Shown here piece by piece: positions 11,801 through 23,753 of a stretch of DNA of 42,681 bases. The stretch covers positions 1-42,681 of the forward strand of contig JNEU01000721.1 in the NCBI GenBank assembly GCA_000697475.1. Direction: 5' to 3'. The position numbers and the translations under genes were made by a program. The notes beneath the pieces are model-generated. The model was not told the origin of the DNA. It saw nothing but the letters and a program-made list of their open reading frames with translations, and ran no database searches. How positions within the stretch are numbered: position 1 is the first letter of the stretch; each line of letters opens with the position of its first letter. Source of the DNA: Lichtheimia corymbifera B2541 (taxonomy: Eukaryota > Mucoromycota > Mucoromycetes > Mucorales > Lichtheimiaceae).

Positions 11801-13030
11801 GTGTTGCACAAAGAAGTCCGCCTGCATCTTCCGCTCTATCAAGGTCAAGCGACTTCACAATGAACAAACACCACCTTTCCTATGGTATCACGCTTACAGT
11901 ATAGGTAAAACATGAAGGTGGCTGTTTCTCCAAATATACATAATGATGTGTAGAGGCTTTATGAGAGCGATGTTGATCAGCATGACCGAGAGCACCTCCT
12001 GGCCAAGCTTCGACGTCCCGATGGGGCAATATCGGCGCGCACGGTCGTACACCCTATTTAATGTCACCAACCCTTCGTTGTCTCTCCTACATTCAAGGTT
12101 TTCATAATGAACCCTGGGATCTTTATGGGAACGAAATTGCCCGGCGTGGTCGAAAGTATGTTGTGTGAAAGTTTCAGGTTCGAGGTGGGCAATCTCGGGG
12201 AACAGGAGCACCGACCCTACTTTATCCTACTTTTGGGCTGGCCGGCATTCAAAATGTTCATAATGAACCATGTGGTTTTTAAATGAATGGAGTTGATTAG
12301 CATGTCCCAGAGAACCATCTGACCAAGTTTCAAGTGCGAGATGGGGAATCTCAAGAAACTACATACTAATTGACTTTTTCATAAATCCGGCGCTTTCCCA
12401 ATTTTCATCCGTTATAGTAAATCCCACATTATGCTCTCCCTTTCGAAATTTTCAAATGAAGTGTGGGTTCTTTATTAATACAAAGTTGTTCAGCATGATG
12501 TAAAGCATATTGTGTGCAAGTTTCAGGTTTGAGGGAGGCAATCCCAATATCATGCATTGATATCAGTGTATATGGATATGTCTGACTGCCTGACAGATTT
12601 AATTTCGACCTCTTCCACTCCCACTTTATTTCCCTCTTCTTCCCATTCGCAACTGTTGACGCATTCATATACAACTACCATCTGCGAACGATTGTCCTGC
12701 TTCACGCCATCATGACAATGCTACGAATGGCTTGATCTGAAAGCCTTTGACTGAAAAGCATGTTCCATGGCGTGTGGACCCACTGCAGCAACACCTGCAT
12801 TCCTTGACATTGCACGTTCCCTTGTGCACTCTTCTGCCACAACCAATCGTAACAGCATTCGTCCAGCAGTTGTTATAGTGTGGTCTACACTCTATTGTCT
12901 CAAACAGCGTTCTTTACTTGCAGCAACATCCCTTGCAGCCTTTTCACCTGGACAGCAGATAGCCATTGTATAGAAGCAGTTTTATTTACGTGTAGCAACT
13001 TGCTTTAATACATACTACTTCTTATTGGAT
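11801..13030 (+). repeat. composite repeat, copy B
   Basis: Begins with a spacer also found inverted at 41.2 kb (GCATCTTCCGCTCTATCA near 11833). Then come four 85-bp modules at about 11930, 12093, 12250 and 12443, and a tail collinear with copy C (ATGCATTGATATCAGTGTAT near 12552; TGCGAACGATTGTCCTGCTT near 12683). It runs in the opposite orientation to copy C and is closer to C than to A. Similarity fades near 13030, so the end of the tail is missing. Confidence 0.7.
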
Positions 13031-14925
13031 ACGGATATGAAGATTGCTTTTGGTGTATGGGATGGAGGGATCTGGATATATACAATGCAAGGAAAAAGGG
13101 CCTTTGTTCTTATGCATCCATTGTCAACTAGACCTTGACGATTGGTGCATCTGATTAGCGTACTCTACACACTATTTTATGGCGGTTATCATCAGCATCC
13201 TTTCTGCGTTCTGCCAACCAAGTACAACTACCATTATCCAGCTCCATGTTTTGACACGCTAAGCATTTACTTCGTCATCACGCATCAAGTGCCACTTCAC
13301 GTCCATCTATTCATCTTTGCACAATGCACACTCAAAAGGATAGAAATTTTCCACATCGATGTATCTCCTCTTGAAGCAAATCGCTGTACTTCTCGGGTCT
13401 TCTCGTATGAAGGATGTTGGATCAAAGGACTACTTCAGCGATACGATACATTGCATTGGCCAACCATTTCTAATATTCCATAGTGGAAGAATAAAAGACT
13501 TATGGTATGACAGTGTTGTAGAAGCATATCCACTTGTCAATGTTGTGATAAAAAGGAAGAGAAAGGATCTGATTGATTCATTATGTTTTGAACAAAGGCT
13601 TTGTGATTGGATCTTGTCAATAGCCTTCCTGTTTTTGATGGCCTTGTAAGATCGTTATTTTATTAGTACACGGCAGGAGCTTTTACAGGCAGTAAGTTTA
13701 GAGCGTTGGATAACAGTGCTATCATGGTCATAGCTATGGAACTTTATTCATTCATTGTTGTGAACGTTCAAAGGAAGGGATGGCAGGATATCATTGCATG
13801 ATCTATGCTGCATCTTTAGGTTGATGTGTACGGCCGTATCAACAATGAGCGATATCCAAATGTCATGCATGGTGTTGCTTTTCCTTGATGAACCATTGCT
13901 TCTCTTGAGAGCGACTTGATCCAGATGGAAACTGAGCACTCGTGTCATGTGAACTAGAAGGTGTTTGACATGAGCCTTCCTTGTTGCTTCACATCACCCA
14001 ATACTGTTCCATACCAACAAATGGCGTTCCATCATCTTGACCAGGTCGCTGCTGACTCTCGATAATCAATCCCTCATCTAAGCATAGGCCAATACACTGC
14101 GTTCTTCATATGGATCAGGCTGACCACCACTTGTTCATTGTTCACTTGACGTGAGAAAACGGCCTTGAGTGTGGGGATAAAGGGACTATTGATGGGCTCT
14201 TCAATGTCAGACTGAATAGTTGCGGCATTGACTGTGTATCCTACCTCTTGTCTTTGAAAACGATCACGATTGCTTGGTTATGGGAATGGGTTGGGATCTC
14301 ATGGGTGTCAAAAGTAAAGCAAAAGAAAGTGGTGGGTGCCTCAAAGCGGATTATGCGTCTCCTTAACGTGTTTCAGACAACGACGCGCGCCTGATGGGTT
14401 AGCTTTTTGGTTGCCATGGTATTTGGGAAATGAGGCGTGTACTCCCAGTATGATGATATTTTCCATTGTGGGATCTGGGCGTGTATTATTGATAGCATCA
14501 TGACAATCATCGTGGTAAAATGATCGGGAAATCACAACACCTTATCGTTTATACCGTGAAACCATTCCATTGTGCAATCCTCGTCATTCCCGAAGTCTCG
14601 GTCAACATCAATAAATCAATATGCGTGATCGTGTGTGTGTTTTTTCTTATGCAAAAGAATCCAAGCCAACAACTCGATGGTATCATCATTTGTCAACATG
14701 TGAAGGAATGATGTCAGAAAGCCCTTTTGAAAATGAGCAAAGACTATGTATCGATAGCGTCATTGATGCGTGTGTATGCAATGCAAGGAGTTAGTTCGTA
14801 GATAGCGCGTATGTACGACGTGCAAATCTCAGCTTATGCCGAGCTGACGGAGTATTTGATGGACGTATCTTTTCCCCGTTTCTTGTTTCTCACCTTTACT
14901 TTTCCTTCTTTACTGATACCTCATC
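13031..14925. other. gene-free interval with an unidentified decayed coding remnant on the minus strand
   Basis: Reading the minus strand from about 14530 to 13830 gives long coding-like pieces in two frames broken by stops and shifts. One is VGYTVNAATIQSDIEEPINS near 14240; it continues to LIHMKNAVYWPML near 14100 and then, in another frame, GLIIESQQRPGQDDGTPFVG. I do not recognise the family. A plus-strand ATG frame at 13359-13649 (96 aa) has no recognisable motif. The final 80 bases are pyrimidine-rich and probably the leader of the peptidase gene at 14926. Confidence 0.3.
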
Positions 14926-17730
14926 ATGCCAGAAGGCTACGCGGCATTGCCCCAAGATGAGGATCCTGGGCAGACTTCTAAGCCTACATCATTTATGGAT
15001 CGCGCAAAACAATGGTGGCATCACCAAAACAATGACGAACGAGCTCCACTTTTGGATCGAAAGCGCATGACATTGCAACCACCCAAGCGAAAGACGCTCA
15101 AGGTGATCATTGTTACCGTGGTCATTATACTGGCATTATTGGCCGTTGGCTTTGTACTTGCACTGTGGATTGATAAGGATGATAACAATGAAGGTAATTA
15201 GTAGGAAATAAAGAAGCAATGCCGGGGGTGATCAGATGATTGATAATAACAAACAAACAAACAATAGTTGGCAAGCAACGACCACTCAGTGAGACGGAGC
15301 AGCTGATGCTTGATTTTCCATCCAAAGACAATATCCGCGATTACTTGAAGTATTATACATCCGAGGCTCATTTGGCTGGCACTGAAGCTGATAAGCGACG
15401 AGCTGAATGGACACGTGACAAGTTTATCGAATTTGGCATCAGTGATTCGACCATTGAAACCTATTATCCATTGCTTAACTACCCAGTCAGTCGTCGTTTT
15501 GGCATCGTTTCCGGTCCCAAAGAATTCCAATATGAGGCCGAGTTGCGCGAAGATCCTGTTGAGGAAGATCCCACTAGCCACGATCCTGATGTTGTGCCTA
15601 CTTTCCATGGTAAAAAAGGACATACGACGGATAGTGTAAAGTGATCAAAATATTGATGCAGGTACCATAGGTTACTCCAAAAATGGCACTGCGCTTGGCC
15701 GTGTTGTTTATGCCAACTATGGCCGTGTTGAGGATTTCCAATTCCTTGTAGATCACGGTATTGACTTGAATGGTACCATTGCATTGATGCGCTATGGTGG
15801 CGCATTCCGTGGACTCAAAGTACGAGCTGCTCAAGTATTTGGTTGCGCTGGTGCCTTGATTTACTCCGATCCCATTGATGACGGCCCAATTGACAAAGAA
15901 GGCTATCCCCATGTCAACCCAGCCAAGGGATATCCCGAAGGCCCATGGTATGTTGGCATGTCATTCTTTGATGACCATCCATAGGCTAAACATAAAAATA
16001 TACATAGGCGATCACCTAGCTCAGCACAACGTGGTTCGGTCCAATTCTTGTCATTAACAGCAGGTGATCCGTTGACTCCTGGTTATGCTGCTACCAAGGA
16101 TGCACCTCGTCTCAACCCTGAAGATGTTGAAGGTCTTGCCAAAATTCCATCACTCCCATTATCGTATCGTGATGCATTGCCCCTTCTTAAAGCTATGGAA
16201 GGCCATGGTGTCCGTGGTGAACATGATTGGGCTGGTGGTCTTGAAGAAGTTAGCTACTTTTCAGGCCCTACTGAAGGTGATGCTTACCTTGAAAACATTG
16301 TGGACAACAAGATTACTCCTATCTGGAACACTATTGGTGTCATTGAAGGATCTGAGGATCCCGATCGTGTTATTGTGCTTGGTATGTTCTTATTCTACTC
16401 ACATTCAAGCAATGTCTTATACGCTTTCAAAACATTAGGCAATCATCGGGATGCGTGGGTCTATGGTGCTGTCGATCCCAACTCTGGATCCTCATCCATG
16501 GTAAGTAATTATATCGTTAACCATGGCCTAATTACCGTATTTAACAACCATCATTTATTGTAATAGATTGAACTTGCTCGTAGCTTTGGTGAGCTTCTCA
16601 AGACTGGATGGAGACCGGCTCGTACCATTATCCTTGCTTCATGGGATGCAGAGGTAAAATTTGTAAAACGCATGAGGCAATTGGACCTTCCTTCTCACAT
16701 TGCACTTTAAGGAATATGGTCTTGTTGGTAGCACCGAATGGGTTGAGGATCACGATTGGCTCAAGGATAAGGCTGTTACCTACATCAATGTTGATACTGC
16801 TGTGTCTGGTCCACATTTCGTTATTCAAGCATCTCCTTCGTTGAACCAACTTATTTATGAAGTTGCCAGCTTGGTGCAGGATCCTCGTACCGGTGGTAGT
16901 GTTTATGACGCATGGGCAGAGCTCACCAATCGTACACTTACCCCATCGCCCAAGCCATACATTGGACAACTTGGATCTGGCTCTGACTTTGTGCCATTCC
17001 TTGATCACTTGGGTATCAGCTCAATCTCACTTTCATTCTCTGGCGATTATGGCGTATATCATTCCAACTATGACAGGTTTGTTTTCACCCCCCCCAACCA
17101 CATCTCATGGTACTATTATATTAACACGAGAAATCATTTTAAAGTTTCCACTGGATGGAAAAGTTTGGTGATCCTGGTTTCCATTATCATGCAACCATGA
17201 CCAAGATTTGGGGTCTGTTGGCGTTGCGTTTGGCTGATAGCCCTATCTTGCCCTTGCACCCTGTCGACTATGCTGATGCTCTTGATGACTATGTGGATTA
17301 TCTTGCTGACTTTACAACATCCTTGTCAACGGATGCAGCCGACAGCAGCCGATCATTCCCATTGTTGCGCAAAGCTGTCCACAAGCTTAAAAAGATTGCC
17401 GTCAAGTTTGAAAAGAATTTGCAATCACTTGAAAGCCAAGTATACAGCTACTCTCATCTTGCTGATGTACCAAAGTCGCTCTCTTCCAGCTTGCGCAAAG
17501 TCAATGATCGATTGGCATTCTTTGAACGTGGTTTGATTGATCCTGAAGGTATCCAAAACCGTGAATGGTTCAAGCATATTGCATATGCACCAGGCTTGTG
17601 GACAGGCTATTCCTCCCAAGTGTTCCCAGCCATCACTGATGCTCTTGAAGATAATGACGAAGAGCTTGTCAAGCACAAGGAGGAGCGTGCAGCTCTATGC
17701 ATTCGTGGAGCAGCTGATAGTTTACGGTGA
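14926..17730 (+). CDS. M28B membrane metallopeptidase, paralogue 2 (glutamate carboxypeptidase II / transferrin-receptor-like)
   Basis: Eight exons: 14926-15193, 15268-15609, 15662-15947, 16008-16381, 16439-16500, 16567-16653, 16712-17076 and 17145-17730, giving 789 aa. Intron phases match the gene at 4952, and exons 5 and 6 have identical lengths (62 and 87 nt), so the pair arose by duplication. The layout is the same: acidic dileucine (ERAPLL, residues 38-43), membrane segment at about 60-82, PA domain, catalytic domain and C-terminal helical domain. The zinc site is intact: H426, D436, E473 as base, E474, D501 and H590. The short cytosolic word DRAK followed by S/Q and WW is kept in both paralogues. 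A type II vacuolar or endosomal carboxypeptidase is the likely role; the substrate is unknown. It ends 163 bp from the convergent GPCR gene. Confidence 0.9.
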
Positions 17731-17893
17731 TTAGGAATAGTAGTTTGAAAGTTTTCGTTATTGTGTTATGTAAATGAACAATGAATGACTATGAGGGGTG
17801 ACACCACCACCACCACCTCGCATAATTTTATAACAACCATCAAGGATTCAATACTACATGCAACAAATGTAACCCATTTATTATTTCATCCAG

Positions 17894-20800
17894 CTATCCA
17901 GTATAAGCATTGATAAACCTTTCAATCAATGCATCGATATCCCATTGCTCCTCAACAATAGTGATTCTATCATGATGATCCCAATTGCCTATAAATGCTG
18001 AGCGTGTGACACCAAAGCTGAATCCAACGGTGATGGCATGATGCTGATTGAGCGCATGTCTTTCGGATGCTTGATATTTCCGCAACTCACTTAAGCGTCG
18101 ATCATATTCTTCCTGCCTTTGTTGTCGAGAACGATCTTGCTGATTCTCAGCTGTTGCCTCCCTGGTTGATCGTAACCCACCAAAATCAGCAGCAACAAAA
18201 CGTGGCATACGACGTATTACATGGCTTCCAGTATGTTGTCCTCCTCCTCCTCTATCTTGCTCTTGTTCCTCTGAGGACAATCGGGGTGCAGCTACCGTTG
18301 GTTGTCGTGACCTAGGTCGTGCAGTCAAATGATATGGGTAAAGAATGGTGGAATCACGTGAATTATAAGAGGAAGGAGAATGTGATGGTGAAGATATGGT
18401 AGGTGAAGGTGATAGAATATGTGCATCTGCGGTAGTGATGATCGTTGGTTGTTGTTGCATGGTGGTGGTGGTGGTAGGTTTAGCTTGGGTGACGGCTGAG
18501 CTGCTACCACTATCACCCCTTTTCGCAATTTGTTTGGCCACCTTGAAGCTACGTGAAGTAGGGGATACACCACGAACCCACACATGCTGTAATATAGATC
18601 GTCCAGACCCTCTCCCAGATGCATCTGCTGCTGATATAGCCTCACCCGATGATTCTGATGATGATGGCTTTTTTGCATGCTTCCCATTCATTATTACTGG
18701 CTCAGATATACGCTCCAGTAGCTTGGGTCTAGGTCGTATAGGTGATGGTTGTTGGGCGTCTAACGTCATGTTGGTGTTACTTGTAGCAGCACGTGTCGGT
18801 GTCAAAATCTCTCGATGCTGTGGTTCAGAGCTTGTAGGATCGGTCACCGTAAATACAAAATGGTCGCTAGGTTGCTGTTGTGGTGCAATGCTATCTGGTT
18901 GATCAGAGTTTGGATCATTCAAAGTCTGTGTTGGGCTCATAGGTTGATTGAAATAATCAATCTCTTCTCTCGGATGAAACATTCGCATCGGTGCCTTGCC
19001 CTTAATTTCAGACATGGTTCTCTTAGCCAAAGTCGACTTGGGTAACTCCTCCATTTGTATCTTTTCAGCAGGTGTACTGCTTTTACTCGCACTTGGGAAC
19101 AACAGTGGATTATCAGGCATTTGGCTTCCAAAAGTAGAGCAAGTATCCACCGTTTCTCCTCGTAGCATACGTGGACGTATAAATTTGGGTTGACCTTCAC
19201 GTTGCAGCTGCTGTTGTTGGCTTTGCCGTCGGCGTGTCGCATTCAAATTCTCTGACAATGACTCGGCCAAGGATTTTCTGTTAGGCATCATATGTTCGGT
19301 CACCTCCACTGAAATATGATCATCATCATCCTCATCCTCTTCATTAGATGGCTTGATGCGACATACAGTGACAAGGAAAAAATGCATTGCCATAGCAAAA
19401 CGTGGATGTGTATAGGGTTCAACAAGGTTTCTGGAATCCTCCATGCTTCGCCATAAGCTACCGGATACACTGGCACGTTTTCTTGCCAATCTGCGAACTC
19501 TATTGTCCTCATTTTCTGATTCATTTAGTGGCCATTCTTGATTGAGATGCTGATCAAATCGGTTATCAGATGATGCTGTGACACGATGCATTGGTACAGA
19601 ATGGCTGCGTTTATGGCGAGCGGGCCGCTTTCTTCCTTGTTGTTCCAAATCTAGTGATGTCGGATCCGATGTTATGCATGAAAAGAAGCTCGTGACAATG
19701 GATGGTCGTTGTCGTTGCAAGACTGGCAGTGATTGGGTACCAGGCCGACGAGGTTGTTCTGCTGGATGTTGCGTATGAGCTGCCATGTCAAAGACTGGTC
19801 TTTTACGATGTCGTTGTGGGATATCAAGTGTTGGAGATGGTTTTCTGACTGGTGATAATTGTGGAAATGTTGATCGACGTGTGCTGGATATTGTAATTTC
19901 ATTTTTGGACATGAGGGCTCCCACCATGATTGTCTTTCTTCCTTGGCTGCTATTTGACGACGATCCATTACTACTCGTAGCTTCAGAATCAGGTGTACGT
20001 GGGTGTAACAGCATTAATGCAGCATCAGCACTAAATGATCGCTGTGATGTGATGCTAGTGCCAGACTCTGTATGCTTCAAAGCCTCTCGAGGATGTTGAT
20101 GTTTGTCATCGGGAGGGAATGCTGTCATTTCTTTCTTGTCACTCGTTTTGGAATGATATGAAACTTGGCCTGTGCCAAACTTGCCACTGTGAGCAAGAGT
20201 ACCGCTTGTACCAGTGCCCTCCTCATCATCCAGTGATCGTATATCCACAGAGAAATAATCATCCACATATCGCCTTTTGAGTTCCAAAGCAAGCTCGTGT
20301 ATCACCGCTATTACTGATGGATCTGAAAAGAAGACAAGGCTCACCATAAAGCCTATTTAATAACTGGATCAATGACATGTCGTTATCATCCCATGCATTG
20401 TTTGTGTAAACATCCTCTCACCTAAGAGATTCGAAAACAGCATATCGAGCACAAAGATGCAGAATGGAATATAATTTTTCTGAATGGCTGCAATTTGAAT
20501 TCCCACTCCCCACATCTTGGATATCAAAGGAACTATATTCAAAGTGTGTGAACAAATGGACTAGCATGTGATTCAACGTAGAACATACATACTGATGGGA
20601 TATCCAACGCATCGAAGCACCACTTTACGAAAGACGACTGTTCTGCTTTGTGTATTGCGTTGTTCAGGTGGTTGTCTTTGAAGGCTTGATGGTGCAACAG
20701 CCCCGGATTCTGCGCTTCCAGCCATGTTTAACGAGCCGACAAAGTAACTTTTCTTGTGACGAAATTTGTTGAGAGCGAGAACAGCACAAATAGCAGAAAT

Positions 20801-21517
20801 CACGGAGGCAAGCAGTAGCCATGAGTAATACCACATCTGTTTCATGAATAAAAAATGTTGTCAGTTGGAACGTTTGTCCGAAAGGTTCTATTGACCGCTG
20901 GTATGATCAACTTGCCCATTTGAACGTACGTTGAAGACGACCGACAAAGTAATAATGGTACCTGAAACATGAAGAGGGTCAACACATCTTGTATCCATGG
21001 CAACAAACAATTTTACATACCAGCAGTTGTTTTGCCCAGAGTTCTTTGCCGGGGCTGTAGCGACAGCGAGTGGCATCACGGTTGCTAATACGGCAGATAT
21101 AGTGATCAAAGCGTAATAATATTTCTCCAACTTGACAGGATGTGTGACACGGACAATGAAGATCATGACGAGATTGAGGCCCACCATGGCTAGACTCATA
21201 GTGCTCATTGTATCAGTGGCGATGAGGATATAGATTAACACCCGACAAGTTGGATTGTTGTCCTTGATAGCGGGAGTCGGCATCCCAAAGACGCAATAGA
21301 TGATGTTGCAGAAACATGAAAAGACAATCAATCGAAGAGAGACTCGATTCACCATTGGAGGTCGATACCACATGATGAAAAAGAAGGTGATCAAGACCAG
21401 GATGTTGCATACAATAGAAACGATAGCACTGCTGACAGCTGATCCAAGTAATGCTGCATTGCCACTAGGTGATTGCACTTGGTCAGCTATCTCTTGTGGA
21501 TCAAGACCTCTCACCAT
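17894..21517 (-). CDS. Git3/cAMP-receptor-like GPCR with a very long cytoplasmic tail
   Basis: Exons in transcript order are 21517-21021, 20961-20916, 20836-20593, 20532-20422 and 20352-17894, giving 1118 aa. Seven membrane segments lie at about 22-50, 58-80, 92-122, 133-156, 182-206, and two between about 248 and 315. The usual extracellular disulphide pair is present (C91 at the start of TM3 and C165 in loop 2). VVLRCVGYPI at TM6 and LLGFMVSLVFFSDP at TM7 fit the Git3/Gpr1 and Dictyostelium cAMP-receptor group, which signals through G-alpha to cAMP; a nutrient ligand is inferred. The tail of about 800 residues is Ser/Pro/Gln/Arg-rich with basic patches such as RKRPARHKRSHS. The extreme C-terminus (GFSFGVTRSAFIG to FINAYTG) looks more ordered. 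The second intron is GC-AG. Start is the first ATG in frame; further upstream codons are TTG. Confidence 0.85.
20837..20915 (-). other. GC-AG intron of the GPCR gene
   Basis: The donor reads GCAAGT and the acceptor ACAG on the minus strand. A nearby GT donor (20929, GTACGT) would put TM5 (MWYYSWLLLAS) out of frame given the strong preceding intron 20962-21020. Only the GC donor restores the frame and gives a loop 2 ending RTFKW before TM5. Confidence 0.65.
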
Positions 21518-21774
21518 AAGATGATGTTGATGGTATAGTAATAGTACAATCAAAAGGAAAAAAGGGGTACTTTACTCTATATGTTCCCGAAGAATGAATA
21601 TAAAAGCGAAACATTGAAGATTGGACTATGGTAACCAATATGGATGGATGGGTGTGTGTCTTTCAAGGTACAAGTGGCTGAGGTTTGATCACCGGTGCTG
21701 CTGTTCAATCTCTCTTTTTCAAGCAGACATATCTCCTCCTCCTCCTTGACAGTGTCGATTCCTTAAACGCAGCA
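21518..21774. promoter_or_regulatory. divergent intergenic region between the GPCR and DNMT2 genes
   Basis: Only 257 bp separate the two start codons on opposite strands, so both promoters must lie here or overlap the genes. The DNMT2 side has a CTCCTCCTCC pyrimidine stretch near 21735; the GPCR side has a T-rich run just above its start. I see no confident TATA box. Confidence 0.5.
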
Positions 21775-23450
21775 ATGGAGCCTTTACGCATGCTTGAATT
21801 CTACTCGGGCATCGGTGGCATGGTATACAGCGGCCCAACGTAATGACACCTCGTCCCATTTTTCTCATGGACTCGTTTCAATCGATCGACGCTTAGCATT
21901 TTGCAGCCACTCTTGCCAAGTGGAACTTTCAGGTCGTGAAGGCGTTCGATATCAATAACGTTGCCAATGATGTGAGTGGATGATGTGAATAAAAAGAAGG
22001 TTTTATAACTAATGGAGCTGTGGATATCAGGTGTACAAACATAACTTTGGATCGAAAACTGTGGGACAGGCAAGTGTGTGGGAAGGTGCATGGATCAAGA
22101 ACAAAGATATTTACATTCTTTTACAGCGACAAATAGAAGCCTTGACATTGGAGTATTATGATCGTGTGGCTGCAGATGTATGGACCATGTCACCGCCATG
22201 TCAACCTTATACGCGTGTGGGATTACAACAAGGAAGTCAAGATGCTCGTTCAAGAAGTTTTCTCTACTTGCTGGATGTATTGAAGAAGATGGTGCACAGG
22301 CCAAGATATATTCTTGTGGAAAACGTCAAAGGATTTGAGGTGAGAAATCTTGTACTACCCTCTTGTTCATGCATGCGAGGCTAAATCATCATGTTGTAAC
22401 CCAGGAATCGGATTCAAGAGATATGCTTGTTGAGACACTCAAGGAATGTGGATACATCTTTCAAGAATTCTTGCTGACACCTTTGCAACTTGGGATCCCT
22501 AATTCTCGTATGCGTTATTATTTGCTGGTAAATGCTGCAGTAGTGATGATGAGTGGTGTAACCATGGTGTGATACAGCTGCTCATCTTCTTTTATCAGGC
22601 AAAACGAGAACCAAGCAGCTTTGCATATCCCCCTACAGGCACCATCCTTGGCTTTATACCTGGATCAGAAAAGATGTCCAATGAGTTTATCGACAACCGC
22701 GATCGATCTCTAACCAACGAGGATCAATTGATCAACGCGTCTACATCCGCTGTCAACGTGGCCCAAGTGTCAGAGTACCTCGATCCCACAGAGCAGAATT
22801 TGGATGCTTATTTAGTGTCGGACAAGGTATGAGCGAGTCAATGTGATTGTATACTGGTTGAATTAAATGTAAAGGAATAGGTTCTATTCAAACACGGGCA
22901 CGCATTTGACATTGTCAAGCCAAGCACAAAACGTAGTTGCTGTTTCACCAAAGGTAATGGACAAGGAGTGGACCATTGGATGTTCATAACCTGACTTGAG
23001 TTGCATGTTAGGATATTATCATTACGTGGAGGCGACTGGTAAGCGATATCATATCACGGTGATGTGGATAGCCATACTCAAAGCGATTTTCTTTTAGGCT
23101 CGGTTCTGCAAATGAATGAGGATCTTGATGTAGGTATCGCATTTTTATATATGGATGAGTGGATGAATGGCTGATAGATGGGCACACACTTATAGACCGA
23201 TGAGACCTTTGCAAAAGCAACTGCCAAAAAGGAACAAGGTGATGAGGAAGGGGCATTGGAGCTCTTACGACCATTACGCCTACGTTACTTTACACCGCGT
23301 GAAGTTGCCAACTTGATGGGTTTCCCAAGCACGTTTTCATTCCCAGAGACAAGCACCTTGAAACAGAAATATAGAACGCTAGGAAATAGTATCAATGTAC
23401 GATTAGTAGCTGAATTGATGAAATATCTAGTAAAGCATGAGCAAGAGTAG
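21775..23450 (+). CDS. DNMT2: DNMT2-family tRNA (cytosine-5) methyltransferase
   Basis: Ten exons: 21775-21822, 21897-21971, 22031-22069, 22127-22339, 22405-22527, 22599-22826, 22881-22953, 23012-23038, 23098-23129 and 23196-23450, giving 370 aa, normal for the family. Motif I is LEFYSGIGGM (residues 7-16). Motif IV is SPPCQP with catalytic C79. Motif VI is VENVKGFE (118-125). The Dnmt2-specific CFT triplet lies at 263-265. The C-terminal part has LRYFTPREVANLMGFP and a final GNSINV motif for S-adenosylmethionine binding. Family members methylate C38 of tRNA-Asp (and some other tRNAs), which protects the tRNA from cleavage; activity on DNA is weak or absent. Intron 3 is GC-AG. No other C5-methyltransferase is in the window. 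Confidence 0.93.
22070..22126 (+). other. GC-AG intron of DNMT2, length divisible by three
   Basis: Donor GCAAGT after GGACAG, acceptor TTTTACAG. The 57 nt contain no in-frame stop, so retention would insert 19 residues. Removing it joins HNFGSKTVGQ to RQIEALTLEYYDR, which has the same length as the family's usual segment between the VYK-NF word and the motif before SPPCQP. That supports splicing. Confidence 0.75.
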
Positions 23451-23714
23451 CATCTATGACATAGTATAAACTTGTGGAGATCTTGCGCGTGTGTGGTTTG
23501 AACGCGAACGAGGAAGGAGAACTATGGTAATGATTCCACCCCAGCCTTTACACAGTTTTCTTCAATCTAGCCATATGAATTGGAATGATATTCATGTCAT
23601 TAAGATATCCACAGGAGATGGTTGCCATGGAGATCCCACTAGCAGCGGTAGCAGCTTGACGAGTTGATTTGCCGATGCTGCGACAAAAAAATTTATCATT
23701 GGAGGAGTACGATT

Positions 23715-23753
23715 ATCTTCCCTCTCTCTCTCTCTTTCACTCACTACTACATC
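23715..23753 (+). promoter_or_regulatory. pyrimidine-rich leader of the eS30 gene
   Basis: A tract of CT repeats (CCTCTCTCTCTCTCTTTCAC) ends just before the start codon, as is common at ribosomal protein genes. It may mark transcription start or translational control; this is inferred. Confidence 0.4.

Noticed and set aside
20837..20929. GPCR intron using the GT donor at 20929 (GTACGT)
   Set aside because: Together with the strong preceding intron it shifts the frame so that TM5 is lost; the GC donor at 20915 keeps the frame.
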